Counted from the stretch's first letter, positions 31,221 through 39,629 are shown. The stretch: DNA of 64,000 nucleotides from Lacinutrix sp. 5H-3-7-4 (GCF_000211855.2 NC_015638.1:1736001-1800000), one strand, 5' to 3'. Numbers and translations: made by a program. Notes: generated by a model not told the origin, from the sequence alone.

Positions 31221-32189
31221 ATGAAGCTTAAATATTTTGGTTTCTTAGACGAAGCACAAATAAAAAATCTTGATGAAGATTCTATAGTAAACTTATTAAA
31301 AGAAAAGAAGCTAATAACTTTTAGTGCTTCTATAGTTTCTAATGATTCAGTAAAAAGAGGTATATCTAAACTCTTCTATAAAAAGAAACACAAATTAAAA
31401 ACAACTAATTATAATTACTCTAAGCATGTAGCTAAAGATTATATGTGTTTTTTATTACAACACTATTCTAGGCTTATTGAGAGTGATGTTTATAAGTATA
31501 AAAAAGACTTTGTTTTGCAAACAAACCTCTTAACAGATAAGAAAATTAAAACGTTCGCTTCTAAAGACTTTAAAAACATCTTCGAAACAATTGTAGATGT
31601 AAAATATATTCCTTTAATGAAAAATCGTCATGGAGAAATTGGCATAAATAGGTTTGAACTAATAGATAGGGAAAGAGAATACAAATATATTGATAGGTTA
31701 AGAAACCAAAAAGAATCCATATATCATTATTTAGTTGGTAATACAGAATTTTTTGATATTACTTTTTTTGATGAAAATCCATGGTTACAAGAAATTATAG
31801 ATTTTGAAATAGGTTCAAGAATATTAAAATACTTGAATGATAAGTTTCTGTTTGAAGTTAAGGATTCATCAAAAAATAATGAAAAGGCAAAAATTATATA
31901 CGGACAATATAAAAGCGAATTTGAATCACTGGAGCTAATAAAATTTATCGTGACTCAAATTGAAAGTCAAGAAAATACGAATAGAGCATTTTATATTTCT
32001 TTATTTTACTTTTTTAAAAAAGATCTTAATTTGCAAATGCCGAATGCTGACTTATTTACTCAGATAATTAATAATAATTTTAATGAAGACATAGGTACAA
32101 TTAAGGAACCAAGTTCTTCATCGAAAAAACACATAGAAAGAAAAGAAACTCTAAAAAAAGAGTGGCAGAAATTCAATTCTAGAATGTAG
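31221..32189 (+). CDS. Unknown island protein next to the integrase
   Basis: This 322-residue protein begins on the base after the integrase stop, so it is co-transcribed. It is Lys/Glu/Asn-rich, predicted mostly helical, with no signal peptide, membrane segment or motif I recognise. The central part has a stretch with LIDREREYKYIDRLRNQKES. It could be an excision or regulatory partner of the integrase by position only. Confidence 0.7.
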   Translation: MKLKYFGFLDEAQIKNLDEDSIVNLLKEKKLITFSASIVSNDSVKRGISKLFYKKKHKLKTTNYNYSKHVAKDYMCFLLQHYSRLIESDVYKYKKDFVLQTNLLTDKKIKTFASKDFKNIFETIVDVKYIPLMKNRHGEIGINRFELIDREREYKYIDRLRNQKESIYHYLVGNTEFFDITFFDENPWLQEIIDFEIGSRILKYLNDKFLFEVKDSSKNNEKAKIIYGQYKSEFESLELIKFIVTQIESQENTNRAFYISLFYFFKKDLNLQMPNADLFTQIINNNFNEDIGTIKEPSSSSKKHIERKETLKKEWQKFNSRM

Positions 32190-32199
32190 AAATTATAAA

Positions 32200-32268
32200 A
32201 TTCCCCAAAAATCAAAAATTTCCCCTAAAAATAAGTGGATTTCCCCAAAATTTCCCCTTTTTTTTCCC
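32200..32268. repeat. Repeated TTTCCCC tracts (iteron-like)
   Basis: Four copies of (T)TTCCCC, followed by A runs in three of them (at 32201, 32219, 32240 and 32251), plus a TTTTCCC at 32262, lie in a 199-base gene-free gap. They sit directly upstream of the RHH and RepA-like genes. The spacing is uneven (about 18, 21, 11 bases). A replication origin or operator is possible. The minus strand has four GGGG runs. Confidence 0.5.
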
Positions 32269-32388
32269 TTTTTTAGAGTTGAGATGTTTCACAATTTGCA
32301 ACTAGTTAAATCTTATTAGCTAGTGCTAAATGATATATACTTTTTAATAAGCATTTAACTATTAAATGATTAATTAATATAAGTATAA

Positions 32389-32619
32389 ATGAAAACAACA
32401 ATCAATTTTAGAGTAACGTGTGACGTTAAAGAACAGCTTGAAATTTTATCAGAAGAATATGACGAATCCATTTCAAAAGTCATAAGGGATATAATTATTC
32501 ATAATTTAAGAAGGCGAGGCTTATTAGAAGAAGAGGAGCGAGAAGTGTTCTATATCAATTTAAGTGATTTAGATCTTTCTGAGGCTGTTACTAATAAAAA
32601 TTTTAAGAACGATGAATGA
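32389..32619 (+). CDS. Ribbon-helix-helix (CopG-like) regulator
   Basis: This is a 76-residue protein. The first 50 residues fit an RHH fold: a beta strand (TTINFRVTCDVKEQLEIL), then helices with ESISKVIRDIIIHNLR. It likely binds DNA as a dimer and represses the following genes, or binds the repeat tract just upstream. Its end overlaps the RepA-like gene by 8 bases, which supports coupled expression. Confidence 0.75.
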   Translation: MKTTINFRVTCDVKEQLEILSEEYDESISKVIRDIIIHNLRRRGLLEEEEREVFYINLSDLDLSEAVTNKNFKNDE

Positions 32620-33646
32620 TTCAGCAATTCAAAAGATTGCTGATGATATTCAGAGTAACGAAAGTAAATTAGAACTTTCAGCAGCTACTCAAGGTTGTCT
32701 TATTATAAAAAAGACAAAAAAATGGATAGAAGAGGCAAAGAAACGACCAATACCAAATATGCTATTTAGTGAATTCTGGTATGAAAATGAACTATGTATA
32801 TTATTTGCAGATACCAATTTAGGTAAATCAATATTAGCAGTACAAATAGCTGATAGCTTGAGTAAGGGTAAGCCAATTTATGGTTTTAAATTAGAAGCTA
32901 AACCCAAAAAAGTACTTTATCTTGATTTTGAGCTATCAGATAAACAATTAGAAAATCGCTACTCTCTAGATTATACTAAGCACTATTCTTTTAGTGATAA
33001 TTTTTTACGTGCAGAGTTAAATTCAGAATTAACACTTCCTAAAGGTTGTAATACAATTGAAGATTATATATGTGATACTTTAGAACAAACTGTCGATCAT
33101 AACGACGTTGAAGTATTGATTATAGATAATTTAACGTATTTGAATAATGATAATGAGAAAGCTAAATATGCTTTGCATTTAATGAAGGTTTTGAAAAAGC
33201 TAACTAAAAGTGCATCCATTTCAATTCTAGTACTATCTCACACTCCAAAGCGTGATAATTCAAAACCATTAACAAAAAATGATTTGGCAGGGAGTAAAAT
33301 GTTGATGAATTTTTGTGACAGTTCATTTGCAATTGGTGAAAGTTCTCAAACTCATAACTACAGATATTTAAAACAAATTAAACAACGTAATACAGAGCAA
33401 TTATATCATTCTAGTAATGTAATTGTGTGTAGTATAGAGAAAAATATCAATTTCCTAACATTCAATTTTATTGAATTTGATGAGGAAAAGTCTCATTTAA
33501 AATCACCTGTTTTAGGCAGTCTTGAGGATAGAGACGATAAAATGATTAAACTAATTAAAGATGGGTTAAGCAATGTTAAAATTGGGGAAGAATTAGGCAT
33601 TAGTGAAAGTACTGTAAGAAAACGTCGCAAAAAATTAAACCTATAG
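32612..33646 (+). CDS. RepA-like AAA ATPase with C-terminal HTH
   Basis: This 344-residue protein has a RecA-type fold as in plasmid RepA helicases (AAA_25): Walker A FADTNLGKS (about 65-73), Walker B VEVLIIDNL and a sensor ILVLSHTPK. It ends in a LuxR/Hin-like helix-turn-helix (IKDGLSNVKIGEELGISESTVRKRRK). It probably acts as the island's replicative helicase or loader and may bind its origin through the HTH. It neighbours a primase-like gene, giving a small replication module. Confidence 0.8.
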   Translation: MNDSAIQKIADDIQSNESKLELSAATQGCLIIKKTKKWIEEAKKRPIPNMLFSEFWYENELCILFADTNLGKSILAVQIADSLSKGKPIYGFKLEAKPKKVLYLDFELSDKQLENRYSLDYTKHYSFSDNFLRAELNSELTLPKGCNTIEDYICDTLEQTVDHNDVEVLIIDNLTYLNNDNEKAKYALHLMKVLKKLTKSASISILVLSHTPKRDNSKPLTKNDLAGSKMLMNFCDSSFAIGESSQTHNYRYLKQIKQRNTEQLYHSSNVIVCSIEKNINFLTFNFIEFDEEKSHLKSPVLGSLEDRDDKMIKLIKDGLSNVKIGEELGISESTVRKRRKKLNL

Positions 33647-33650
33647 TTTA

Positions 33651-33851
33651 ATGCAGGCTACCGACGTATATAATATTGCTAAAGCACTTCCAAAAAAAGA
33701 GCTTAATAAGCTATATAAATTACTAGGTAGTTTACCAGAGATTAAAGAAAGTTCACCAATAACAAAAAGCAAACGTAAGAAGGTGCCAGATTTTACAGTA
33801 GATGATGCTATTGAATTTTTAATCGAAAATCATTTCAATAAAATAAAATAA
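33651..33851 (+). CDS. Small unknown protein of the replication module
   Basis: This 66-residue protein starts 4 bases after the RepA-like gene. It is helical and basic, with a run PITKSKRKKVPDFTVDDAIEFL that suggests an adaptor or DNA-associated role. I recognise similar short ORFs at this place in flavobacterial islands, but no function is known. Confidence 0.6.
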   Translation: MQATDVYNIAKALPKKELNKLYKLLGSLPEIKESSPITKSKRKKVPDFTVDDAIEFLIENHFNKIK

Positions 33852-33860
33852 GAAAAACTC

Positions 33861-33898
33861 GTACCATTCGTACTCCTGTAATAGTACGAGTGGTACGA
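33861..33898. promoter_or_regulatory. Strong imperfect hairpin between island genes
   Basis: CGTACCA-TT-CGTACT, an 8-nt loop, then AGTACG-AG-TGGTACG: 13 paired bases with one internal 2x2 loop. It lies between the small ORF and the primase-like gene and is not followed by a T run, so it is unlike a terminator. It may be an operator, an RNA element or a single-strand origin. Confidence 0.6.
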
Positions 33899-33912
33899 AC
33901 ATAAAAAAGTGT

Positions 33913-34782
33913 ATGAATTTTAAATATCAACTTGACAAATCAAGTAAAAAATATTATTGTCCAAATTGTAATAAGAAAACTTTTGTAAGATACGTTGATA
34001 CTCAAAATCAACATTATATAAATGCAGTTGATGGTAGATGTGATAGGGAAAGTAAATGCGGTTATTTTAAGAAACCTAATAACAATAAATGTGTAACTTC
34101 TGTAATTTCTGGTAATACATTTATTAATAAACCAACGTATCACAAAGCAAGTTCTGTTTTACAAACTATAAATAATTGTAATACAAATAATTTTATAAAC
34201 TATTTACGTCAACATTTTGTACCCATAGACATAAAACGAGTAAGTGAATTATACAAAATAGGTAATACAAACTATTGGAGAGGAGATACGGTGTTCTGGC
34301 AAATAGATGATCATAGAAAAGTTAGAGCTGGCAAAATAATGCTGTATGATTGTAATACAGGCAAAAGGATTAAAAAACCGTATAATCATGTTAATTGGAT
34401 GCATAAAAAACTAAATCTAAATGATTTTGTATTACAACAGTGTTTATTTGGATTACACTGCATTACAAAACAAGAAAGCTACAAAACAATTTGTATTGTA
34501 GAAAGTGAAAAAACTGCAATAATAATGAGTATTATATTTCCTTCTAATATATGGATGGCAACAGGAAGTAAATTTAATTTTAAAGAGTCATTATTGTTGC
34601 CAATTAAAAATAGGCAAATTATAGCTTATCCTGATAAATCTGAATATAAAGCATGGTTAAATGTTTGTAGTCAATTAAATACTAAAGGATTTAAAATTAT
34701 ATGCAGTAAGCTCGTAGAATCATCTAATATTAATGATGGTGATGATTTAGTTGATATTTGTCTAGAAAACTTAACTAAATAA
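33913..34782 (+). CDS. Primase-like protein (zinc ribbon plus Toprim-type region)
   Basis: This 289-residue protein begins with a zinc-binding region (YYCPNCNKK ... RCDRESKCGYF) and has a later CIVESEKTAIIMSIIFP stretch with the Toprim-like glutamate, then IIAYPDKSEYKAW with an acidic residue. It resembles DUF6371/CHC2-type primase-related proteins of Bacteroidota mobile elements. It probably primes island replication with the RepA-like ATPase. The exact activity is inferred. Confidence 0.7.
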   Translation: MNFKYQLDKSSKKYYCPNCNKKTFVRYVDTQNQHYINAVDGRCDRESKCGYFKKPNNNKCVTSVISGNTFINKPTYHKASSVLQTINNCNTNNFINYLRQHFVPIDIKRVSELYKIGNTNYWRGDTVFWQIDDHRKVRAGKIMLYDCNTGKRIKKPYNHVNWMHKKLNLNDFVLQQCLFGLHCITKQESYKTICIVESEKTAIIMSIIFPSNIWMATGSKFNFKESLLLPIKNRQIIAYPDKSEYKAWLNVCSQLNTKGFKIICSKLVESSNINDGDDLVDICLENLTK

Positions 34783-35016
34783 AATATTGATGCAATATGA
34801 ACTAGGTATATCTATTAACAACCTATTTATATAGAATGTTTTTTTGTACAACCGTAATAGGAATTTATTAGGTTGATAATATGTCTTTTAAAAAACTAAA
34901 AAGTTGCGATAACCTGCCAAAAATAAAATATATACAAACTTTAATAAAAGTTGGTATATACCGCCAAATTTGTTTGCTAACCGGTACAAAAATGATTATG
35001 TTTGGTATATATAATA
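34783..35016. other. Gene-free head of the cassette array (attI-like candidate)
   Basis: These 234 AT-rich bases separate the primase-like gene from the first cassette boundary at 35017. Near the end, TATATACC (in GTTGGTATATACC, about 34952-34964) and GGTATATA (35003-35010) are complementary arms. They are 7 bases from the first R' GTT, and the intervening TTTGTTTGCTAA resembles the attC interior. This may be a degenerate attC or a primary recombination site. No gene and no IntI-like remnant is visible here. Confidence 0.4.
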
Positions 35017-35029
35017 GTTACCATACATT

Positions 35030-35533
35030 ATGAAAAACCTCATATTCGCTTTTATACTAATTGGACAATTCTCATTTACGTTTAGTCAGAATAAATTTGA
35101 AAATGCAATAAATTCACTTGATAAAAAACTTGGTTTTAATAACACGTCCGAATCATACTCAATCGGAACAAAACCAAAAGAGGATTTTGTGAATCAATTA
35201 AATAAATGCGGAGAAAAAGAAGAATTAAAGAAACTGTTGAAACTGAATTTTATATCTATCAACTTTGCAACATCTGCTGAATTATCTACCAACAAATGGA
35301 ATGAAAAATATGTGATTGAATTTAAGGAATGGCAATTTGAAAATAAGAAAGAAGCTTCAAAGTTTTGTAGAATTTTAAACCGTTTAAATCATTCACGAAT
35401 CCAAAGTTGTATAAATGAAAAAGGAATAATGTGGTGGAAAAATAAAAACAGAATATATATTTTGATCAGTCAAGATAAAACTATACATCAAAACGAAATT
35501 AAACAAGTCATAATTAACGGACTGAAAAAATAA
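35030..35533 (+). CDS. Cassette 1: secreted protein of unknown function
   Basis: This 167-residue protein has a signal peptide (MKNLIFAFILIGQFSFTFSQ) and a basic, helical mature part without cysteine motifs. I do not recognise the family. It begins 13 bases after the first R' box, and its stop precedes the R'' by a few bases. As the first gene of the array it would be the best expressed if a promoter lies upstream of 35017. Confidence 0.75.
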   Translation: MKNLIFAFILIGQFSFTFSQNKFENAINSLDKKLGFNNTSESYSIGTKPKEDFVNQLNKCGEKEELKKLLKLNFISINFATSAELSTNKWNEKYVIEFKEWQFENKKEASKFCRILNRLNHSRIQSCINEKGIMWWKNKNRIYILISQDKTIHQNEIKQVIINGLKK

Positions 35534-35537
35534 CGTA

Positions 35538-35668
35538 TGGTAACACCGTATATAATTTATTGCTAGTTCTTGCCTACTTACGAAAATCCTCGCGGATTTT
35601 TTATTCGGTTTTTATTTGCTAAATTAAGTGCTTAACCACGCAACAAACCATATACAAACACGTTGTGT
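35538..35668 (+). repeat. attC 1 (common class)
   Basis: R'' TGGTAAC at 35538 mirrors the cassette start GTTACCA at 35017 (10 nt complementary in full). The interior has the hairpin GAAAATCC/GGATTTTT typical of the commonest class. Ends with R' GTTGTGT at 35662. Confidence 0.9.
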
Positions 35669-35685
35669 GTAATTTAAACCTTAAT

Positions 35686-36774
35686 ATGTTAAAACAAATA
35701 TTGTCATCACTTCTGCTTTTTACAATCTTAATTTCATGTTCGGATAATATTAAAGATGATAAGTACAGAAATTCCAATTATCTTTTTTATAAGGAAGATG
35801 GGAAAAAAGGATATTGGCAAAAAATAAGTCCAAACTCAAACTTTAAATATAAAAAAGGAAATCTCACTTATTTTTATGATAATAGCAATGTGTTTAGTGA
35901 GATTGAAATTATTGATTCATTTCCTAATAGAACGGTAAAATATTATGACAAAAATGAAGAACTCATTAAAAATCATTGGGTTAAAAAAGACTCATTAATA
36001 AAAGAGCATTTAGAAAATGGATACTTCAAACATAATTATTCACCTAATGGACCTGTAATACAAGAAGGATTAGTTGAAGATAATTTAAGACAAGGTATTT
36101 GGAAGTTCTACAGAAGTGAAGATGGTTCTTTAATCAGAATAACTGAAATGAAAGACAACTTCGCTCATGGTAAAAGTGAAAATTATTGGAAAAATGGAAA
36201 TAGGAGAAATATTGCATATTGGGACATGGGTGAAGAGTCTGGGCAAGGAATAATTTACCATGAAAATGGAAAAATTGACGAAAAGCATTTTATTAAGGAT
36301 GGCAAAATTCATGGAAGAATTGAACAATTTTATCCTAATGGCTCTAAAAGATTCTGGGCGAATTCATGGTATGGAATAGTAAAAGACACTTCAATGTATT
36401 TTTATGAAAATGGTACTTTAGAAAAAATGACTCTTGTATCATTGGATACTATTTCAAAAATATCAAATGGTAAAGAGTTTACTTATTACTCAAACGGCAA
36501 ACTCAAAACAGAGAGTGAAGTTAAAAATGATAAACTCAATGGGGTTTCTATTACATATTATGAAAACGAAAATATGAAAGAGTGGATGCAATTAAAGAAC
36601 AATGTGCTTGATGGAAAATATATTAAGTATTATGAAACAGGAGAAAAAAAACAAGAATTAAAAGCTAAAAATAAATACTTAACTGATAATATTTATTTTT
36701 TTGATAAAAAAGGAAGAGTTCTTAAAACATTAGTAGCTGAAAGAGGAGTAATAGTTGATTCTATTATAAAATAA
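35686..36774 (+). CDS. Cassette 2: lipoprotein with MORN-like (YwqK-type) repeats
   Basis: This 362-residue lipoprotein has a lipobox (TILISCSDN) and at least six MORN_2-type repeats of about 22 residues, with patterns such as HGKSENYWKNGNRRN, GQGIIYHENGKIDE, HGRIEQFYPNGSKRF and NGVSITYYENENMKE. The family is often annotated as YwqK antitoxin-like, but the repeats are probably a generic surface or binding module. The ATG at 35686 is used because upstream codons overlap the attC R' box and lack a signal peptide. The terminal attC is split by an IS110 element. Confidence 0.8.
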   Translation: MLKQILSSLLLFTILISCSDNIKDDKYRNSNYLFYKEDGKKGYWQKISPNSNFKYKKGNLTYFYDNSNVFSEIEIIDSFPNRTVKYYDKNEELIKNHWVKKDSLIKEHLENGYFKHNYSPNGPVIQEGLVEDNLRQGIWKFYRSEDGSLIRITEMKDNFAHGKSENYWKNGNRRNIAYWDMGEESGQGIIYHENGKIDEKHFIKDGKIHGRIEQFYPNGSKRFWANSWYGIVKDTSMYFYENGTLEKMTLVSLDTISKISNGKEFTYYSNGKLKTESEVKNDKLNGVSITYYENENMKEWMQLKNNVLDGKYIKYYETGEKKQELKAKNKYLTDNIYFFDKKGRVLKTLVAERGVIVDSIIK

Positions 36775-36780
36775 AACTAC

Positions 36781-36787
36781 ACACAAC
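36781..36787 (+). repeat. attC 2, R'' fragment left of the IS
   Basis: ACACAAC (10 nt with the preceding TAC) is the reverse complement of the cassette-2 start GTTGTGT. The remainder of this attC resumes at 37996 after the IS110 insertion. Confidence 0.85.
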
Positions 36788-36815
36788 AAAGAACTGAGTT
36801 AAAAAACAAGCAATT

Positions 36816-37781
36816 TTAAGCTAATTTTGAAACAAAGTTTTCATCGTAAGGCAACCCACTTTTTGCAATAGCAAAGGCTTGTTTTAATAGCTTATTTGCT
36901 ACAGCTATTAACGCTAGTTTTTTACTCTTTCCTTTGGCTACTATTCTGTCAAATAATGCTTTACAAGATTTGTTGTATTTATAGGCTGAAAAGGCTGCTA
37001 AAAACAATAAATTTCTAAGTTTTTTATTACCCACTTTACTTATGCGACTCCGTCCTCGCACACTACTTCCTGATTCCCGAATCGTAGGTGTAATACCTAC
37101 ATAACTACAAAGCTGTGATGCGCTTTCAAACTTTTTAAATCCATCGGTTACTACTATTAAAAATAAAGCTGTTTTCATACCTATTCCTGGTATACTTTGT
37201 AATAAAGTCAATTGGTGTTGTTGGTCTTGTTTCACCAATTCTAACAATCTATCTTCTAAGAGTTTTATCTCTTTTTTTAAATGACTTAAGTTTCTTTTTA
37301 AAGAACGATAAACTGTTTTTGATGGAGTGCCTAAAACATCTTCTCCGTGTATTTTATTTTTAGTTGCGGTGCTCTTTTTTACGTAACTATCCAGTAATCT
37401 AAACAGTTGTAAGCATTCTGCCTGAACATCACTTAATGCATTATATAAGGGTACATTATTAAATGTACCATACTCACATATTGCTTTTGCATCGCTTTTA
37501 TCTGTCTTTACTTTAGCTAATTTCATTTGGATAAAGCGTTTTACTGATAAAGGATTTACTACAGAAACTAATACTCCATTTTTATTTAAAAACTGTGCTA
37601 ATCTGTAATGATAATAGCCTGTTGCTTCCATAATTACCAATGCTTCTTTTGGTAAGCTTGTTAAAAGCTTTTTAAATCCAGATTCATCATTTTTTAATTG
37701 AACGTGACCTTTTGCTTTACTGTATATATCAAATACAGATTTGCTAATGTCGATACCATAAATTTTTCTATCTTTAGTCAT
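36816..37781 (-). CDS. IS110-family transposase (DEDD recombinase)
   Basis: The product is a 321-residue recombinase. The N-terminal RuvC-like DEDD domain has YGIDISKSVFD, the acidic VIMEATGYYHY and KTDKSDAKAI; the C-terminal Tnp_20 domain has LQSIPGIGMKTALF and GSSVRGRSRISKVGNKKLRN, including the catalytic-serine region. Start ATG 37781 (MTKDRKIYGID) is preferred to an upstream in-frame ATG at 37817. All motifs are intact, so it may be active. Enzymes of this family use a bridge RNA to choose donor and target DNA. Confidence 0.93.
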   Translation of the reverse strand: MTKDRKIYGIDISKSVFDIYSKAKGHVQLKNDESGFKKLLTSLPKEALVIMEATGYYHYRLAQFLNKNGVLVSVVNPLSVKRFIQMKLAKVKTDKSDAKAICEYGTFNNVPLYNALSDVQAECLQLFRLLDSYVKKSTATKNKIHGEDVLGTPSKTVYRSLKRNLSHLKKEIKLLEDRLLELVKQDQQHQLTLLQSIPGIGMKTALFLIVVTDGFKKFESASQLCSYVGITPTIRESGSSVRGRSRISKVGNKKLRNLLFLAAFSAYKYNKSCKALFDRIVAKGKSKKLALIAVANKLLKQAFAIAKSGLPYDENFVSKLA

Positions 37782-37825
37782 AAGAACTGAATTTTGGAAA
37801 GAACAAATGCTACTCACATTTCAAC

Positions 37826-37949
37826 AACTTGAAAACGAGATCTAGGTCTCACAGAACTGAACGAAGTTTAAGTAGTAAAAGAGAGCGGATTATCAATGTT
37901 GTCGAAGTCTAAAGCTTCACCGTGTATAGTAACCTTAATGCTCTCTTTT
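37826..37949 (-). ncRNA. Candidate IS110 bridge RNA (two-loop)
   Basis: Upstream of the transposase, on its strand, two stem-loops follow one another. The first (37949 to 37877) has a perfect 10-bp stem AAAAGAGAGC/GCTCTCTTTT, an inner stem GAAG/CTTC, TATACACGGT on its 5' side and GACAACA on its 3' side. The attC target on this strand reads TATACACG..TGTTGTGT, so both flanks match as target guides. The second loop (37868 to 37826) has stem AACTT/AAGTT, inner stem GAGA/TCTC and TCAGTTCT, identical to the IS right end. This order (target loop then donor loop) is that of known IS110 bridge RNAs. The right donor guide was not resolved. Confidence 0.65.
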
Positions 37950-37995
37950 GTTCTTTCTAATTAATATTTAAATTTAGTGAATTACAAACTTAAGA

Positions 37996-38118
37996 CGTGT
38001 ATAATTCATTGCTAGTACACGCCTACTTACGAAAATCCTCGCGGATTTTCTATTCGGTTTGTATTTGCTAAATTAGTTGCTGAAACACGCAACGAAATCA
38101 TACACAAACACGTTACCC
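37996..38118 (+). repeat. attC 2, remainder right of the IS
   Basis: Common-class attC interior starting CGTGTATAATTC, with hairpin GAAAATCC/GGATTTTC, ending at R' GTTACCC (38112). Together with 36781-36787 it rebuilds one attC of about 130 bp. Confidence 0.85.
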
Positions 38119-38174
38119 AACATTTGACAAAAATCACGGAAATCGAACCGAAAACAATATTGGAACATAAATAA

Positions 38175-38624
38175 ATGAATATAAGTTTTGACCTTGACAG
38201 CACATTAATTCCGAACGGAAAGGAATTTGAAACTGAAAACAGAAACGGAATTGCAAAACTGTTCGGAATTGAGGAAATACGAAAAGGCACTCGTGAATTG
38301 ATTGCTGATTTACAAAACCAAGGTCACGAAATTCATATTTATACAACATCATTTAGAACTAAAAGCAAAATACGATTGACTTTAAAATATTACGGAATAA
38401 AAGTCAGCCGAATTGTAAACGAAAAAGAAAATCGAAAAGTTTTAAAATCTCGGAATATTAACTCATCCAAGTTTCCACCAGCATTTGATTTTGACTTACA
38501 TATTGACGATTTAAAAGGTGTTGGAATCGAGAGTAAAAGATTAAATTTTAAAGCAATTATTGTTGAACCGACTGAAAAAAATTGGATTGAAAAAATAAAA
38601 AACGGAATAAAAAACGTTGGGTAA
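38175..38624 (+). CDS. Cassette 3: HAD-superfamily protein
   Basis: This is a 149-residue cytosolic protein with HAD motifs: FDLDSTL (motif I, residues 5-11), YTTSF (motif II) and a C-terminal HIDDLKG (motif IV). It has no large cap domain. It probably acts as a small phosphatase or nucleotidase; the substrate is unknown. The stop TAA (38622-38624) lies inside the R'' box GGGTAAC. Confidence 0.8.
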   Translation: MNISFDLDSTLIPNGKEFETENRNGIAKLFGIEEIRKGTRELIADLQNQGHEIHIYTTSFRTKSKIRLTLKYYGIKVSRIVNEKENRKVLKSRNINSSKFPPAFDFDLHIDDLKGVGIESKRLNFKAIIVEPTEKNWIEKIKNGIKNVG

Positions 38625-38751
38625 CACCGTATATAAAAAATTGCTATTTTGTGCTTAATTCTATGGTCGTTGCACGTTTGCTACGTCTGAATTTCCTTCG
38701 GAAATTCCTCGCACGCAAACACGCAACTTTCCATATACAAAACCGTTGGCA
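38619..38751 (+). repeat. attC 3 (third class)
   Basis: R'' GGGTAAC mirrors GTTACCC at 38112 (10 nt). The interior has a TTCCTTCGGAAATTCC hairpin shared in outline with attC 13. Ends with R' GTTGGCA at 38745. Confidence 0.88.
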
Positions 38752-38757
38752 ACAATT

Positions 38758-39489
38758 ATGAGAAACCTAATCCTTATAATATTATTTTTTGGAATTTTAG
38801 CTTGTAAAGAAAACAAGCCGAAAGAAAATTTGGTAACTAAAATTGAATCTTCAGAAAAAATAGAAATTAAAAAAGCAGACACCTTACTCAAAACTGAATT
38901 GTCCAATTTACTAAATGAATCTTACGAAAAAAGAAGTTTCGATTCTCTAAACCTATTCTTTCGTAAATGGAAAACGGAATCTGAGAAAATTGAACCCGAA
39001 ATAAATGATTCATTGACTTCAAATCTATATCAGATATTTTACGAAATATATCATCCATTTGAATTGGAAAAATATGGTTGGATGAAAAGGAAACATTTTA
39101 AAGAATATAAATATGCAATTCCACCTTCGAGTTTACCTTATACTTTTGGAACAAAAATTGACACGTTAAAAGAATTCTACCCAAAAAATAATTTTTCAAA
39201 TGCAAGTGTTTTAAACTCAATATCAGAATTTGAAATTGCATTAACTGAATTCATCTCGAAAGACAAATTTGAACGTGGTGATTTTTTAAGTAAAGTTTTA
39301 CTTATGCCAATGACATATGGAGAAGCTGATTTTAAAACATCACCTGAAATAAATTTCATTTCAATAAACAAGGAAATGAATAAGGCAAAAGCAGAAATTC
39401 GATTAATAAGCACAGGATTGGAATTAAACCTGTCTAAAACTAAAAGAAAATGGAAATTAGATGGAATCAAAGAACTTTGGATAGAATAA
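38758..39489 (+). CDS. Cassette 4: lipoprotein of unknown function
   Basis: This 243-residue lipoprotein has a lipobox (FFGILACKE) and a Lys/Glu-rich, mostly helical mature part. I do not recognise the family. The ATG at 38758 is 6 bases past the R' box; an upstream TTG would fall inside R' and is not used. The stop precedes the R'' of attC 4 by a few bases. Confidence 0.75.
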   Translation: MRNLILIILFFGILACKENKPKENLVTKIESSEKIEIKKADTLLKTELSNLLNESYEKRSFDSLNLFFRKWKTESEKIEPEINDSLTSNLYQIFYEIYHPFELEKYGWMKRKHFKEYKYAIPPSSLPYTFGTKIDTLKEFYPKNNFSNASVLNSISEFEIALTEFISKDKFERGDFLSKVLLMPMTYGEADFKTSPEINFISINKEMNKAKAEIRLISTGLELNLSKTKRKWKLDGIKELWIE

Positions 39490-39497
39490 ATAACAGT

Positions 39498-39629
39498 TGC
39501 CAACACCGTATATAATTTATTGCTAGTTCTCGCCTACTTACGAAAATCCTCGCGGATTTTCTATTCGGTTTGTATTTGCTAAATTAGGTGCTTAAAACAC
39601 GCAACAAACCATATACAAACACGTTGTAG
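39498..39629 (+). repeat. attC 4 (common class)
   Basis: R'' TGCCAAC mirrors GTTGGCA at 38745 (9 nt). Common-class interior with GAAAATCC/GGATTTTC hairpin. Ends with R' GTTGTAG at 39623. Confidence 0.9.

Larger units (their letters stand above)
36788..37995 (-). mobile_element. IS110-family insertion sequence inside attC 2
   Basis: An element of about 1.2 kb lies between the R'' box and the rest of attC 2. It has no target duplication or terminal inverted repeats, as expected of IS110. One transposase gene (minus strand) leaves 28 bases at its 3' side and about 214 bases at its 5' side; the latter holds a bridge-RNA-like sequence. Ends are uncertain by about 2 bases because the exact original attC base is unknown. 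Confidence 0.88.

Noticed and set aside
36774-36816. Functional link between MORN-repeat lipoprotein and IS110
   Set aside because: The IS lies in the cassette's attC by insertion; the genes face each other and share no regulation.
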